Origin: Rhodovulum sp. PH10
GTDB taxonomy: Bacteria > Pseudomonadota > Alphaproteobacteria > Rhizobiales > Xanthobacteraceae
Assembly (NCBI RefSeq): GCF_000293785.1
Contig: NZ_AKZI01000034.1
Span: forward strand, 1 to 42,364
Direction: 5' to 3'
Length of the DNA stretch: 42,364 nt
Numbering within the stretch: the stretch's first letter is position 1; every line of letters begins with the position of its first letter. A model generated the notes under the pieces. It had not been told where the DNA came from and did no database searches. It saw only the letters and a list, made by a program, of their open reading frames with translations. Shown in pieces: positions 1 through 9,120 of the stretch. The position numbers were made by a program, and so were the translations under genes.

Positions 1-15
1 AGGCCCGCACCGTGG

Positions 16-62
16 CCTCGCCCTTCGAGACGCACTCCTGCGGAGTGCTCCTCGGGACGAGG
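16..62. repeat. 47-bp dispersed palindromic repeat, copy 1
   Basis: An outer stem CCTCGCCC/GGACGAGG and an inner perfect stem CACTCC-tgc-GGAGTG surround a TTCGAGACG segment. The same 47-bp unit recurs at 23787-23833 and 40992-41038, always between genes. It lies just past the stop of the epimerase gene, so it may also act as a transcript-end hairpin. Similarity to copy 2 continues about 15 bp beyond position 62. Confidence 0.8.
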
Positions 63-84
63 TCGGACTCTGTCGCCGTTGGTA

Positions 85-1194
85 TCAGGCGCCGGCCGGC
101 AGCGCGCCGCCGATCGCGGCCTGGTCCGCGGCGGTGCTCGCTCCGCCGTCGGCATGCGCCGGCGCCACCCCCGCGCGATCCGCCGCCGCGCGATCCTCCA
201 AAACCCACTGCACGAGGCGCGACACGCCGTCGGCGGCACCGATCTCCGGCGCCCAGCCGAGCACCCGGCGCAGCTTCTCCACGTCGCTCACATAGGCGCG
301 TTGATCACCCGGCCGCCAGTCGGCGACCCGCACCGGGATGCGGCGGGAAAGCCGCGTCTCCAGCATCGCGATCACCTCGCGCAGCGACACCGCGTTGCCC
401 GGCCCGCCGCCGACGTTGAACGCCTGGCCGGCCACCGCGTCGGGCGCCAGGATCGCCGCCTCGTAGGCGCGCAGGAGGTCGTCGACGTGCAGCACGTCGC
501 GCACCTGGCGGCCGTCGCCGAACAGGGTGATGCCGCGGCCGAGCACGCCGGCGATCGCGAACCAGGCGACCCAGCCCTGATCCTCGATGCCGAGCTGGCG
601 CGGCCCGTAGATGCAGGACTGGCGGAACGAGGTGGCGGGGATGCCGTAGATGCGGGCGAAGTCGGTGACGTACTGGTCGGCCGCGCCCTTCGAGCAGCCA
701 TAGGGCGACAGAAAGTCGAGCGGCTCGCCTTCGCCGATGCCGTGCGGGCGGTCCGGCAGCGTCCAGCGCTCGCCGTGCAGCTCGGCGCGGGCGCCCGCCA
801 CCTTGCCGTACACCTTGTTGGTGGAGGCGAACACGAACACCGCGTCCGGGCAGAAGCGCCGCACGGCGTCGAGCATGTTGAAGGTGCCGAGCGCGTTGAC
901 GGAAAAATCGGCGCGCGGATCGGCGACCGAGGTCGTCACCGCCACCTGGGCGGCGAGATGGAGCACGGCGTCCGGCCGCGTCTCGGCGACCACCCGGTCG
1001 ACCGCCGCGCGCTCGCGCACGTCGACGCGGGCGAAATCGAAGGCGAGACGATCGCGCAGCCAGTCGAGATTGCGGTCGCTCCCGTCGCGGGAGAGTGTGT
1101 CGAGCACCGTCACGCGCCAGTTGCGCTCGCCGAAGAACCGCGCGGCGTTGCAGCCGATGAAGCCCGCGCCCCCGGTGATCAGTACCCGCTTCAT
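85..1194 (-). CDS. NAD-dependent epimerase/dehydratase (CDP-paratose 2-epimerase-like)
   Basis: A 369-residue extended short-chain dehydrogenase/reductase that should act on a nucleotide sugar in the cytoplasm. The N-terminus carries the Rossmann motif GGAGFIG at residues 8-14. NTLSRD-like residues follow beta-2, and the active site shows a Ser/Thr-rich FASTNKVYG segment and a YGCSK catalytic Tyr-Lys pair. FGDGRQVRDVLHVDD is the substrate-side motif typical of CDP-paratose/UDP-glucose 4-epimerase relatives. A GAGGA Shine-Dalgarno sits about 6 nt before the ATG. The last 25 residues are Ala-rich and probably disordered. It is transcribed away from the histidine kinase, and no other cell-surface sugar gene is in the window, so its exact substrate is open; any surface-polysaccharide role is inference. 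Confidence 0.85.
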   Translation of the reverse strand: MKRVLITGGAGFIGCNAARFFGERNWRVTVLDTLSRDGSDRNLDWLRDRLAFDFARVDVRERAAVDRVVAETRPDAVLHLAAQVAVTTSVADPRADFSVNALGTFNMLDAVRRFCPDAVFVFASTNKVYGKVAGARAELHGERWTLPDRPHGIGEGEPLDFLSPYGCSKGAADQYVTDFARIYGIPATSFRQSCIYGPRQLGIEDQGWVAWFAIAGVLGRGITLFGDGRQVRDVLHVDDLLRAYEAAILAPDAVAGQAFNVGGGPGNAVSLREVIAMLETRLSRRIPVRVADWRPGDQRAYVSDVEKLRRVLGWAPEIGAADGVSRLVQWVLEDRAAADRAGVAPAHADGGASTAADQAAIGGALPAGA

Positions 1195-1523
1195 CCTGTC
1201 CTCGTGTCTCGTCGGCCGACCGGGAGCCGTGCGCGCCCCGGCGGTACGACAACACGACGAGGCTCCGTCGGTTCACGGGAGCCCGCCCTGCGGTTGGCGC
1301 GCGGTGGTGGCGCCCGCACGATCTGTCCGCCATCCGACGCGGCGAAATACTGATCGGAAACAACCTCGGGTGACAGCCGGCGCGAACACCATCATCATGC
1401 CGGGGCGGAGCCGAATCTCCCGTACCGTCGAGGGTCGCTTCCTCCGGCGACACCGGTGCCGACGACGGGCGCCGAGCAAACTGTCGCCGGCTCGCCGAAA
1501 CTGGACAGCGTCGGAGTCCGCCA
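1195..1523. other. intergenic region between divergent epimerase and histidine kinase
   Basis: 329 bp with no gene that I can support. Open frames here are extensions of GC-rich shadow frames. It must contain both divergent promoters, but I see no convincing -35/-10 pair. A GGAG at 1513-1516 is the ribosome binding site of the kinase gene. Confidence 0.5.
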
Positions 1524-4463
1524 GTGAGTTCTGGAAAAGCCGAACATTCCGGGAAGTTCGAACACTCGGGCACGTCCGAACACTCGGGCACGTCCGAACA
1601 TTCGGGCACGTCCGAACACTCCGGGAAAGCCGAACACTCCGGGAAAGCGAAACACTCCGGGAAAGCGAAACACTCCGGGAAAGCGAAACACTCGGCGACC
1701 GGCGATCGGGGCCGGAATGGTGGTCGACCCGAGAAAGTCGATTGGTCCGGGAGAGCCGATCACCGTCGGCTCGCACCGGCCCGGTGGTCCGTCCTGGTCG
1801 CCGCCTGCGCCGCCCTCGCGCTCGGGGCGCTGTTCGCCCTGCAGGCGCGCGAGGATTACGTCGTCTCGGTGGAGCACGGCTGGGAGACGGTCGAGACCGC
1901 GGCCGAGCTGTTGGCCGACCACGCCGAGCGGGCGATCGACACCAGCCGGATCATCGCCGGCCGGATCGCCGAGCAGGTGACGGCCGGCGGCTTCGATCGC
2001 TACCGCGGTGATCGCTGGGAGGATCTGCAGGCGCTCGGCGCATCCTCGCCGATGGTCGGCACGATCTGGGTGCTGGACGCCAACGGCGACGTGGTCGCCA
2101 CCACCACCAGCAAGGTGCCGCCGGCCTCCAACGTCGCCGACCGCCCCTATTTCCGCGCGCTCAAGGCGGGCGCCGCCGATCACCTCTCCGGCCTGATGCG
2201 CGGCCGCGTCACCGGCCGCTGGTTCTTCGGCTACTCGCAGGCGATCCGGGTCGACGGCGTGTTTCGCGGTCTGGTCCAGGTGACCATGCACATCGAGAAT
2301 TTTCGGCGCGTCTACGACACGCTGGAGCTCGATCTCGGTCCGAAATCGCAGATCGGCGTCTACAAGCCTGACGGCACCATGGTGGTGCGCTGGCCGCTGC
2401 CGACGGCGGAGAGCGGCGAGAGCGAGGACGCGGAGGTGCCGCGCTTCCTCGCCGGCACGCTGCCGCACCAGGACGGCCGGGCCGAGATCAGCGCGCCGAA
2501 CGGCCGCGAGTTCCTCCAGGTGTTTCGCACCACGCCCCGCTACGGCCTGCTCGCGGTCGTCACCATCCCGTGCGCCGACGTGCTCGAGCCGTTCTACGGC
2601 CGGCTCGCCTCCAACGGTTCGCTGCTGCTGGTCGCGCTCGCGGTGATCGGCGTGTTCGGCATCGTCGCCGGCCGGGCGGCGAGTCGCGAGATGCGCGAAA
2701 CCAGGAGCCTCGTCGAGAGCGAGGAGCGGTTCCGGGCGGTGTTCCACAACGCCGCGGTCGGCATCGCGCAGCTCTCGCCGGAGGGCCGCTTCCTGGTGGT
2801 CAACGAGCGGCTGTGCGCCATCGTCGGCTACACCGCGGAGGAGCTGAACGGCAAGACCTTCATGGAGATCACCCACCCGGACGATCTCGATTCCGATCTC
2901 GTCCAGGTGTGGCGGCTGCGGGCCGGCGACGTCAGCGCGTTCCGCCGCGAGAAGCGCTACGTCCGCCGGGACGGCTCGGCGGTGTGGGTGGACCTCAACG
3001 TCTCGCGGCTGGTGGCCGGCGGGCGCTCCTACAACATCACGGTGGTCGAGGACATCACCGCGCGCAAGGCGGCCGAGCTGGCGCTGCGCGACAGCGAGCA
3101 GCAGTACCGCGCGCTGTTCGAGAACGCCGCGGTCGGCATCGCCCAGGTGTCCGCCGACGGCCTCTTCCTCAGCGTCAACGACCGCTTCTGCGACATCGTC
3201 GGCTACACCGCCGAGGAGCTGCGCACCACCAGCTTCCAGGACATCACCCATCCGGCCGATATCAAGGAGGATCTCGCCCAGAAGCGGCGCGTGCTGTCCG
3301 GCGTGATCTCCAATTACCGGATGGAGAAGCGCTATCTGCGCAAGAACGGCTCGCGCGTGTGGGTCGATCTCAGCGTCGGCTGCGTGCGGCCCGGCAACGG
3401 CGTGGAGGGCCGCTTCGTCACGGTGGTGAACGACATCACCGAGCGCAAGCAGATCGAGAAGGCGCTGCTGCGCAGCGAGGAGCGGCTGCGGCTCGCCGGC
3501 GAGGCCGGAAACGTCGGCGTGTGGGACTGGGACATCGCCACCGGCATCCTCACCTGGACGCTGCCGCAATGGCGCCTGCACGGGCTCGAGCCGCGCGAGA
3601 CGCTGACCTACGACGACTGGCGCCAGACGGTGCATCCGGAGGACCGCGACCAGCTCGACGCGGCGGTGATGGAGGCGGTGACGAGCGGCGGCGCGCTGGA
3701 GGCCGAGTATCGCGTGGTGCTGTCCGACGGCTCCATCCGCTGGCTGGCGACGCGGGCGAAAATCTTCATGAACGAGGCGGGCCAGCCGCTGCGCCTGACC
3801 GGCGTCGATCTCGACATCTCGGTGCGCAAGGAGGCCGAGGAGCAGCAGCGCCAGATGTCGCGCGAGCTCGACCACCGGGTGCGCAACACGCTGGCGACGG
3901 TGCAGTCGATCGTGGTGGCGACCGCGCGCGCGGCGACCGACATCAAGTCGTTCCGCGAGTCGATCGTCCACCGCATCGGCTCGCTGGCAAAGACCCACAC
4001 GCTGCTCACCAACCCGAGCGGCGGCATCGCGCTGACCGATCTCCTGCACCTCGAGCTGGACACGCACGAGGACCCCGCCCGCAAGCGGATCGCGCTCGAA
4101 GGGCCGCACGTGCTGCTGCCGTCGTCGATGGCGCTGGCGCTCGGCCTCGCGCTGCACGAGCTCGCGGTCAATGCCGCCAAATACGGCTCGCTGTCGGTGC
4201 CGGAGGGGCGGCTCGCCGTGCGCTGGTCGCTGGCGCGGCCGGGGCCGGACGGCTCGCGCTGCCTGTCGGTCGAATGGGTCGAGCGGGGCGGGCCGTCGGC
4301 GGCCGATGCCGGGTCGCCCGGCTTCGGCTCGACGCTGATCGACCGCATCGTCACCAGCCAGCCCGACTCCCACATCTCGCGCGAGTTCGGCGCCGAGGGC
4401 TTGCGGGTGACGATCGCGCTGTCGCTGCCCGACGCCAAGCCGCGGCTCCGGCTGGTGTCGTGA
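1524..4463 (+). CDS. membrane HWE-family sensor histidine kinase with Cache-like sensor and three PAS domains
   Basis: A 979-residue kinase. Order: a hydrophilic repeat tail at 1-57 (about nine EHSG[KT]x hexapeptides), TM1 at about 88-106, a periplasmic Cache-like sensor at about 110-365, TM2 at about 369-387, PAS1 from about 400, PAS2 from about 523, PAS3 from about 650, then the HWE kinase. The phospho-acceptor is His784 in RELDHRVRN. The N-box reads HELAVNAAKYG, and the family W-x-E signature appears as WVERGGP near the C-terminus. The GTG start is chosen because GGAG lies 7 nt upstream and the repeat stays in frame throughout. A later start after the repeat cannot be excluded, but I see no better ribosome site. 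No response regulator is adjacent. HWE kinases are mainly alphaproteobacterial; the ligand is unknown. Confidence 0.9.
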   Translation: MSSGKAEHSGKFEHSGTSEHSGTSEHSGTSEHSGKAEHSGKAKHSGKAKHSGKAKHSATGDRGRNGGRPEKVDWSGRADHRRLAPARWSVLVAACAALALGALFALQAREDYVVSVEHGWETVETAAELLADHAERAIDTSRIIAGRIAEQVTAGGFDRYRGDRWEDLQALGASSPMVGTIWVLDANGDVVATTTSKVPPASNVADRPYFRALKAGAADHLSGLMRGRVTGRWFFGYSQAIRVDGVFRGLVQVTMHIENFRRVYDTLELDLGPKSQIGVYKPDGTMVVRWPLPTAESGESEDAEVPRFLAGTLPHQDGRAEISAPNGREFLQVFRTTPRYGLLAVVTIPCADVLEPFYGRLASNGSLLLVALAVIGVFGIVAGRAASREMRETRSLVESEERFRAVFHNAAVGIAQLSPEGRFLVVNERLCAIVGYTAEELNGKTFMEITHPDDLDSDLVQVWRLRAGDVSAFRREKRYVRRDGSAVWVDLNVSRLVAGGRSYNITVVEDITARKAAELALRDSEQQYRALFENAAVGIAQVSADGLFLSVNDRFCDIVGYTAEELRTTSFQDITHPADIKEDLAQKRRVLSGVISNYRMEKRYLRKNGSRVWVDLSVGCVRPGNGVEGRFVTVVNDITERKQIEKALLRSEERLRLAGEAGNVGVWDWDIATGILTWTLPQWRLHGLEPRETLTYDDWRQTVHPEDRDQLDAAVMEAVTSGGALEAEYRVVLSDGSIRWLATRAKIFMNEAGQPLRLTGVDLDISVRKEAEEQQRQMSRELDHRVRNTLATVQSIVVATARAATDIKSFRESIVHRIGSLAKTHTLLTNPSGGIALTDLLHLELDTHEDPARKRIALEGPHVLLPSSMALALGLALHELAVNAAKYGSLSVPEGRLAVRWSLARPGPDGSRCLSVEWVERGGPSAADAGSPGFGSTLIDRIVTSQPDSHISREFGAEGLRVTIALSLPDAKPRLRLVS
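1525..1696 (+). repeat. 18-bp tandem repeat encoding EHSGxx hexapeptides
   Basis: Eight full 18-bp units run from 1543 to 1686 (1543, 1561, 1579, 1597, 1615, 1633, 1651, 1669), with a divergent unit before and a partial one after. Two subtypes are visible: units with GGGCACGTCCG and units with GGGAAAGCGA, and neighbouring units of a subtype are identical or nearly so, which indicates recent slippage or recombination. Each unit adds six residues to the cytoplasmic tail before TM1, so copy-number change keeps the frame. Confidence 0.95.
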
Positions 4464-4812
4464 TCGTTTCTCCGCCGCTCGCGACCACCCGGTGATCGGA
4501 TGATGGGCAGCCGCGGGGGCGCCGCGGCCCGATCGGCCACCCGCGCGCCGGGCCGGCCGCGCCGGCGGCCGCCGCCGCGGTGACGCCCTTTCCTGCGGCG
4601 AAGCGCTTTCTCCCGCAGGGGAAACCGCCGCGCCGCGGAACCCGCCCGGCGGGGCGGACGATCACCACCGCGACGCCGCAGGCTCCGGCCCCGCCGGAGC
4701 TGCCGAAATTCGTGCCAAGATCTCGCTCGAGCTGCCGAAAGATCGATCTCGACAGCGCTTCGGGCCGATGCTCTTTTTTTGTTAGTAGGCTAACGAAAAA
4801 CGGGCCGGCCCG
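4464..4812. other. intergenic region upstream of nicA
   Basis: 349 bp without a supportable gene. It holds a bulged hairpin at about 4589-4623 (TTTCCTGCGG against CCGCAGGGGAAA), a perfect 8-bp stem with a 3-nt loop at 4682-4700 (GCTCCGGC/GCCGGAGC), and the nicA promoter/operator at 4749-4800. The hairpins could end transcription from the kinase gene, but neither is followed by a clear T-run. Confidence 0.6.
4749..4800 (+). promoter_or_regulatory. nicA promoter with GTTAG-N4-CTAAC operator
   Basis: A perfect inverted repeat GTTAG-TAGG-CTAAC lies at 4781-4794. It extends outward through T and A runs to arms of about 11 bp with one mismatch. A -35-like TCGACA is at 4749-4754, so the operator would cover the transcription start. 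The -10 is poor. The same palindrome recurs at 9002 and 15084, with a degenerate version at 21788. Confidence 0.75.
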
Positions 4813-5274
4813 ATGCCGCGAACGACCGTCAATGGCGAGGTGCACGAGCTGGCGTTGCCACGCGCGACGCCGCTCCTCTCGGTGCTGCGCAACGATCTCG
4901 GGCTCAACGGCCCGAAATTCGGCTGCGGGCTCGGCGAGTGCGGCTCCTGCACCGTGCTGGTCGACGGGGTGGCGGCGCGCGCCTGCGTGCTGACGCTCGC
5001 CGACGTCGAGAACCACAGCGTCGTGACGCTGGAAGGGCTCGGCACGCCGGAAAAGCCGCACCCGGTGCAGGCGGCGTTCATCGCCACCGCCGGCGCGCAG
5101 TGCGGCTACTGCCTCAACGGCATGATCATGACGACCGCGGCGCTGATCGCCGCCAACCCGAACCCGACCGAGGACGAGGTGCGCGAGACGCTGCGCTACA
5201 ATCTGTGCCGCTGCGGCTCGCACGTGGAGATCCTGGCGGCGGTTCGCCTCGCGATCGAATGGAGCCACCGGTGA
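4813..5274 (+). CDS. nicA: nicotinate dehydrogenase small (2Fe-2S) subunit, NicA/IorA type
   Basis: A 153-residue xanthine-dehydrogenase-family iron-sulfur subunit. It passes electrons between the molybdenum site and the haem domains of its partner. A plant-type 2Fe-2S domain holds Cys38, Cys43, Cys46 and Cys58. An all-helical second 2Fe-2S domain holds Cys97, Cys100, Cys132 and Cys134 (CGYC and CRC motifs). Its length matches P. putida NicA (about 157 residues) and IorA. It overlaps the next gene by 4 bp (GTGA), so the two are translationally coupled. Its start is only about 13 nt past the operator and has no strong Shine-Dalgarno. On domains alone it could serve isoquinoline or an aldehyde; the nicotinate assignment rests on the downstream 6-hydroxynicotinate reductase and enamidase. 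Confidence 0.9.
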   Translation: MPRTTVNGEVHELALPRATPLLSVLRNDLGLNGPKFGCGLGECGSCTVLVDGVAARACVLTLADVENHSVVTLEGLGTPEKPHPVQAAFIATAGAQCGYCLNGMIMTTAALIAANPNPTEDEVRETLRYNLCRCGSHVEILAAVRLAIEWSHR

Positions 5275-8200
5275 GCACGCCGTCGCCCGCTCTCCGATCC
5301 GATCTCCAGGCGCGCGGGCGCAGCCGCACCGACTATCTGACGAAACCCGGCACCTTGGCGATCGTGCGGCCGGCGGGCGGCGCCGATGTCGACGTCGCGG
5401 CGGCGGATCCCGAAACGCTCGAGCCGTTCGTGGTGGTCGAGGCGGACGGCACCGTCACCGCCTTCAACGGCCATGTCGATCTCGGCACCGGCATCCGCAC
5501 CGCGCTCGCCCAGATCGTCGCCGAAGAGCTCGACCTCGGTTTTGCGCGCGTCGCGATGGTGCTGGGGGACACCGCACTGACGCCCGATCAGGGCCCGACG
5601 ATCGCCAGCGAGACGATCCAGATCACCGCGCCTGCCTTGCGCAGCGCCGCCGCCCAGGCGCGGCACTTTCTGCTCGCCCGCGCGGCGGAGCGCCTCGGCG
5701 CCGACGTCTCGGAGCTTTGCGTCGACGACGGCGTGGTGTCGCGGCGGCCGGCCACGACGGGCGATTCAGCGGGGCAGGCGGGCGCGCAGAGTCGCGGCGA
5801 CAATCGCTATCTCACTTACGGCGATCTGATCGGCGACGACGTGATCCGCCTCGCGCTCGCCGAGAACGTTCCGGTCAAGCCGGTCGAGCAGCACAGAATC
5901 GTCGGCCGCTCGCAGCCGCGCGTCGACCTGCCGCACAAGGCGACCGGCGGCCTCGTCTATGTTCACGACATGCGCGTGCCCGGCATGCTGCACGGCCGGG
6001 TGGTGCGCCCGCCTTATGCCGGGGTCGATGCCGGCGATTTCGTCGGCTCGAGCCTGATCGGCGTGAACGAACGCTCGATCGCCCACATTCCCGGCATCGT
6101 CGCGGTGGTGGTGCAGGGTGATTTCATCGGCATCGTCGCCGAGCGCGAGGAGCAGGCGGACGCTGCGCTGCGCGCGCTCGCCGTGAAATGGAAGCCGACG
6201 CCGACGCTGCCCGATCTGAGCGACCTCGCCTCGGCGATCACCAAAAACCCCTCGACGCCGCGCGTGCTGCTCGATCAGGGCGACGTCGATTCCGCGCTGG
6301 AAAACGTCGCGGTGCGGGCGCCGCGCACTTACACCTGGCCTTATCACATGCACGGCTCGATCGGGCCGTCCTGCGCGCTCGCCGACGTGTCGGACGGCCG
6401 CGTCACCGCGTGGTCGGGCACCCAGAACCCGATCCCCTTGCGCAACGATCTCGCAAGACTGCTCGACATGCCGGTGGAGGCGGTCGAGATCGTCCGCATG
6501 GAGGCGTCCGGCTGCTATGGCCGCAACTGCGCCGACGACGTGACCGCCGACGCCGCGCTGCTCTCCAAGGCGGTCGGGCGGCCGGTGCGGGTGCAGCTCA
6601 CCCGTGATCAGGAGCATCTGTGGGAGCCCAAGGGCGCGGGCCAGGTGATGACCGTCGACGGCGGCCTCGACGCCGACGGTCGCATCGTCGCCTACGACTT
6701 CCAGACCCGCTATCCCTCGAACGTCTGCCACACGCTGCCGCTCTTGCTCACCGGCAAGGTGCCGCCGACGCCGGTGGTGGCGCAGATGGGCGACCGCACC
6801 GCGATCGGCCCGTACGACTACGAGAACAAGCGCGTCGTCTGTCACGACATGGCGCCGATCGTGCGAGCCTCGTGGCTGCGCGGCGTCTCGGCGCTGCCGA
6901 ACAGCTTTGCGCACGAGTGCTGGATCGACGAGATGGCGGAGGAGGCCGGTGTCGACCCGGTCGAATACCGCCTGCGCTATCTGAAAGACTCGCGCGCGAT
7001 CGACCTGGTGAACCAGCTCGCCGAGCGCGCCGAATGGGAGCCGCATGTCGGCCCGCGCAAGCGCGAGGACGAGGCGGGCATCTTGCGCGGACGCGGTTTT
7101 GCCTACGCGCTCTACGTTCATTCGAAGTTTCCGGGATACGGCTCGGCCTGGGCCGCCTGGGTCGCCGACGTCGCGGTGAACAAGCATACCGGCGAGGTGT
7201 CGCTGACAAAAGTCAGCGTCGGCCAGGACTCCGGCCTGATGATCAATCCCGACGGGGTGCGGCATCAGATCCAGGGCAACGTCATCCAGTCGACCAGCCG
7301 GGTGCTGAAGGAGGAGGTGACCTTCTCCGACATCGCGGTGGCGAGCCGCGAATGGGGCTCCTATCCGCTGCTGACCTTTCCCGAGCTGCCGCCGATCGAC
7401 GTGATGATGGTGCCGCGGCCGAACGAGCCGCCGCTCGGGGTCGGTGAATCCGCCTCGGTGCCGAGCGCCGCGGCGATCGCCAACGCCATTTACGACGCCA
7501 CCGGCGTGCGCTTCCGCGAGCCGCCCTTCACCCCAGATCGTGTTCTCGCCGCCCTGCGCGCCGCCGGTGTGTCGCCGCAGGCAGACGCGCCGGCTCTGGC
7601 GCCGCCGCCCGCCGTCACGACGACGAAATCGCGGAAAAAGGTGCTGATGCCGCTGATCGCGGCGGCGCTCGGTGCGATCGGCTCGCTCGGCGTGACCACG
7701 CTGCCATGGCGGAGCGCCATTCCGCCGATCGCGCCGCCCGACCCGAGCGTCTTCTCCGCAGCGACCATTGCTCGCGGGGAGCAGTTGGCAAAACTCGGCG
7801 CCTGCTTCGTCTGCCACACGGCGAAGGACGGCGCGCCGCTCGCCGGCGGGCTCGCCATCGACACGCCGTTCGGCACCATCTGGTCGACCAACATCACGCC
7901 CGATCCAGACACCGGGCTCGGCCGCTGGTCGTATCCGGCCTTCGTGCGGGCGATGCGCGAGGGGCTGCACCGCGACGGCCGCCACCTCTATCCGGCGTTT
8001 CCGTATACCTCGTATGCCAAGAGCTCGGATGCCGACCTGCAGGCGCTCTACGCCTTCCTGATGTCGGTGCCGCCGGTGCGCAACAGCGTGCCGGAGCCGG
8101 CCTTCGGCTTCCCCTTCAAGCTGCGGCCGCTGATGGCGGTGTGGAACACCATGTTCCACGACGCGACGCCGTTCGCGCCCGATCCGACGAAGAGCGAGAC

Positions 8201-8978
8201 GTGGAACCGCGGCGCGTATCTCGCCGAAGGGCTCGGCCACTGCTCGGCCTGCCACACGCCGCGCAACGCGATGGGTGCCGAGGAGACCGGCGCCGCGCAT
8301 TTTTCCGGCGGCGAGGCGGAGGGCTGGCATGCGCCTGCGCTCACGAGCAAGAACCCGGCGCCGCTCGCGTGGGACGAGACCGCGCTCTACGATTATCTCC
8401 GCACCGGCTGGTCGAGCGAGCACGGCGTCGCCGCCGGGCCGATGGCGCCGATCGTCGCCGAGCTGAAAGTTTTTCCGGACGCCGACATCCGCGCCATGGC
8501 GCACTACATCGCCTCCTACACGGACGCGCCGCCCCGCGAAACCATCGCGGCGCAGGCGAAAACGCTCGAGGAGAAGGCGGCCGCGCGGCTGCACATCACC
8601 ACAGAGACCGCGGGTGGCCGTTTGTTCGCCGGCGCCTGCGCGGTCTGCCACGAGCAGGGGCGGGGACCGGCGCTGTTCGGCGTAAAACCGTCGCTCGCGC
8701 TCGCCACCGCCGTGCATGCCGAGACGCCCGACACGCTCCTGCGGGTGATGCTGGAAGGCATCTCGGTACCGGATCTCGACGCGCTCGGCGCCATGCCGTC
8801 CTTCCTGCACCATCTCGACGACGGCCAGCTCGCCGCGCTCGCCCGCTATGTCCGCGCCCGCTTCGCCCCCGACCTGCCGGCCTGGACCGGCCTGGAGGCG
8901 ACCGCCGCAACAATCCGTGCCCATGCCGTGCCGCAGGGCCGCCCTGCGGAGGCGGTGACCGCTTCGACAGAACCTTGA
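5271..8978 (+). CDS. nicB: nicotinate dehydrogenase large subunit: molybdopterin domain fused to triheme cytochrome c (NicB type)
   Basis: A 1235-residue fusion. Residues 1 to about 770 are the molybdopterin-binding subunit of the xanthine dehydrogenase family, ending with the GVGESASVPSAAAIANA region that holds the catalytic glutamate. A Lys/Arg-rich segment (TKSRKK) precedes a hydrophobic stretch at about 788-808. The C-terminal third carries three c-type haem motifs: CFVCH at 845-849, CSACH at 991-995 and CAVCH at 1123-1127. This architecture and length match P. putida NicB, which hydroxylates nicotinate to 6-hydroxynicotinate and delivers electrons to the respiratory chain through its haems. 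The positive-inside rule suggests a cytoplasmic Mo domain and periplasmic haems. The GTG start has GGAG 6 nt upstream. No FAD subunit or XdhC-type maturation factor is nearby. Confidence 0.88.
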   Translation: MSTPSPALRSDLQARGRSRTDYLTKPGTLAIVRPAGGADVDVAAADPETLEPFVVVEADGTVTAFNGHVDLGTGIRTALAQIVAEELDLGFARVAMVLGDTALTPDQGPTIASETIQITAPALRSAAAQARHFLLARAAERLGADVSELCVDDGVVSRRPATTGDSAGQAGAQSRGDNRYLTYGDLIGDDVIRLALAENVPVKPVEQHRIVGRSQPRVDLPHKATGGLVYVHDMRVPGMLHGRVVRPPYAGVDAGDFVGSSLIGVNERSIAHIPGIVAVVVQGDFIGIVAEREEQADAALRALAVKWKPTPTLPDLSDLASAITKNPSTPRVLLDQGDVDSALENVAVRAPRTYTWPYHMHGSIGPSCALADVSDGRVTAWSGTQNPIPLRNDLARLLDMPVEAVEIVRMEASGCYGRNCADDVTADAALLSKAVGRPVRVQLTRDQEHLWEPKGAGQVMTVDGGLDADGRIVAYDFQTRYPSNVCHTLPLLLTGKVPPTPVVAQMGDRTAIGPYDYENKRVVCHDMAPIVRASWLRGVSALPNSFAHECWIDEMAEEAGVDPVEYRLRYLKDSRAIDLVNQLAERAEWEPHVGPRKREDEAGILRGRGFAYALYVHSKFPGYGSAWAAWVADVAVNKHTGEVSLTKVSVGQDSGLMINPDGVRHQIQGNVIQSTSRVLKEEVTFSDIAVASREWGSYPLLTFPELPPIDVMMVPRPNEPPLGVGESASVPSAAAIANAIYDATGVRFREPPFTPDRVLAALRAAGVSPQADAPALAPPPAVTTTKSRKKVLMPLIAAALGAIGSLGVTTLPWRSAIPPIAPPDPSVFSAATIARGEQLAKLGACFVCHTAKDGAPLAGGLAIDTPFGTIWSTNITPDPDTGLGRWSYPAFVRAMREGLHRDGRHLYPAFPYTSYAKSSDADLQALYAFLMSVPPVRNSVPEPAFGFPFKLRPLMAVWNTMFHDATPFAPDPTKSETWNRGAYLAEGLGHCSACHTPRNAMGAEETGAAHFSGGEAEGWHAPALTSKNPAPLAWDETALYDYLRTGWSSEHGVAAGPMAPIVAELKVFPDADIRAMAHYIASYTDAPPRETIAAQAKTLEEKAAARLHITTETAGGRLFAGACAVCHEQGRGPALFGVKPSLALATAVHAETPDTLLRVMLEGISVPDLDALGAMPSFLHHLDDGQLAALARYVRARFAPDLPAWTGLEATAATIRAHAVPQGRPAEAVTASTEP

Positions 8979-9015
8979 CATGGAACGGGTCTCGAGAGAT
9001 CATTAGTACACTAAC
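8975..9015 (+). promoter_or_regulatory. hnr promoter with ATTAG-N4-CTAAC operator
   Basis: A perfect -35 TTGACA at 8975-8980 overlaps the nicB stop codon. A 17-nt spacer leads to a -10-like GATCAT (4 of 6) at 8998-9003. The inverted repeat ATTAG-TACA-CTAAC at 9002-9015 overlaps the -10 and the expected start point. The layout is nearly the same as in front of fpr. Confidence 0.75.
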
Positions 9016-9120
9016 AAAGTCTGCGATCCGGCGAACGATCCTCCGGGCCTTTTCGACCGCTTCTCCGGCCCTTCCGATCGCGGTGCACGAGCAGACCCGG
9101 ATCGCACGAGAGACGATGCA

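Noticed and set aside
1525-1696. CRISPR array
   Set aside because: Units are directly adjacent 18-bp tandem copies without spacers, in frame with a coding sequence, and no cas genes are present.
1395-4373. 992-residue minus-strand open frame opposite the histidine kinase
   Set aside because: It is the mirror frame of a real GC-rich gene, with low-complexity Arg/Ala/His composition and no recognisable domain. The plus-strand protein has a complete kinase architecture.
4771-4800. Intrinsic terminator at the T-run and GTTAG...CTAAC stem before nicA
   Set aside because: The stem is only 5 bp with A/T flanks, the T-run precedes it on the coding strand, and the same palindrome recurs at other promoters, so an operator is the better reading.
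5766-8981. 1071-residue minus-strand open frame opposite nicB
   Set aside because: Same reason: a shadow of the molybdopterin-cytochrome gene, rich in Arg, Gly and His without motifs. Codon third positions favour the plus-strand frame.
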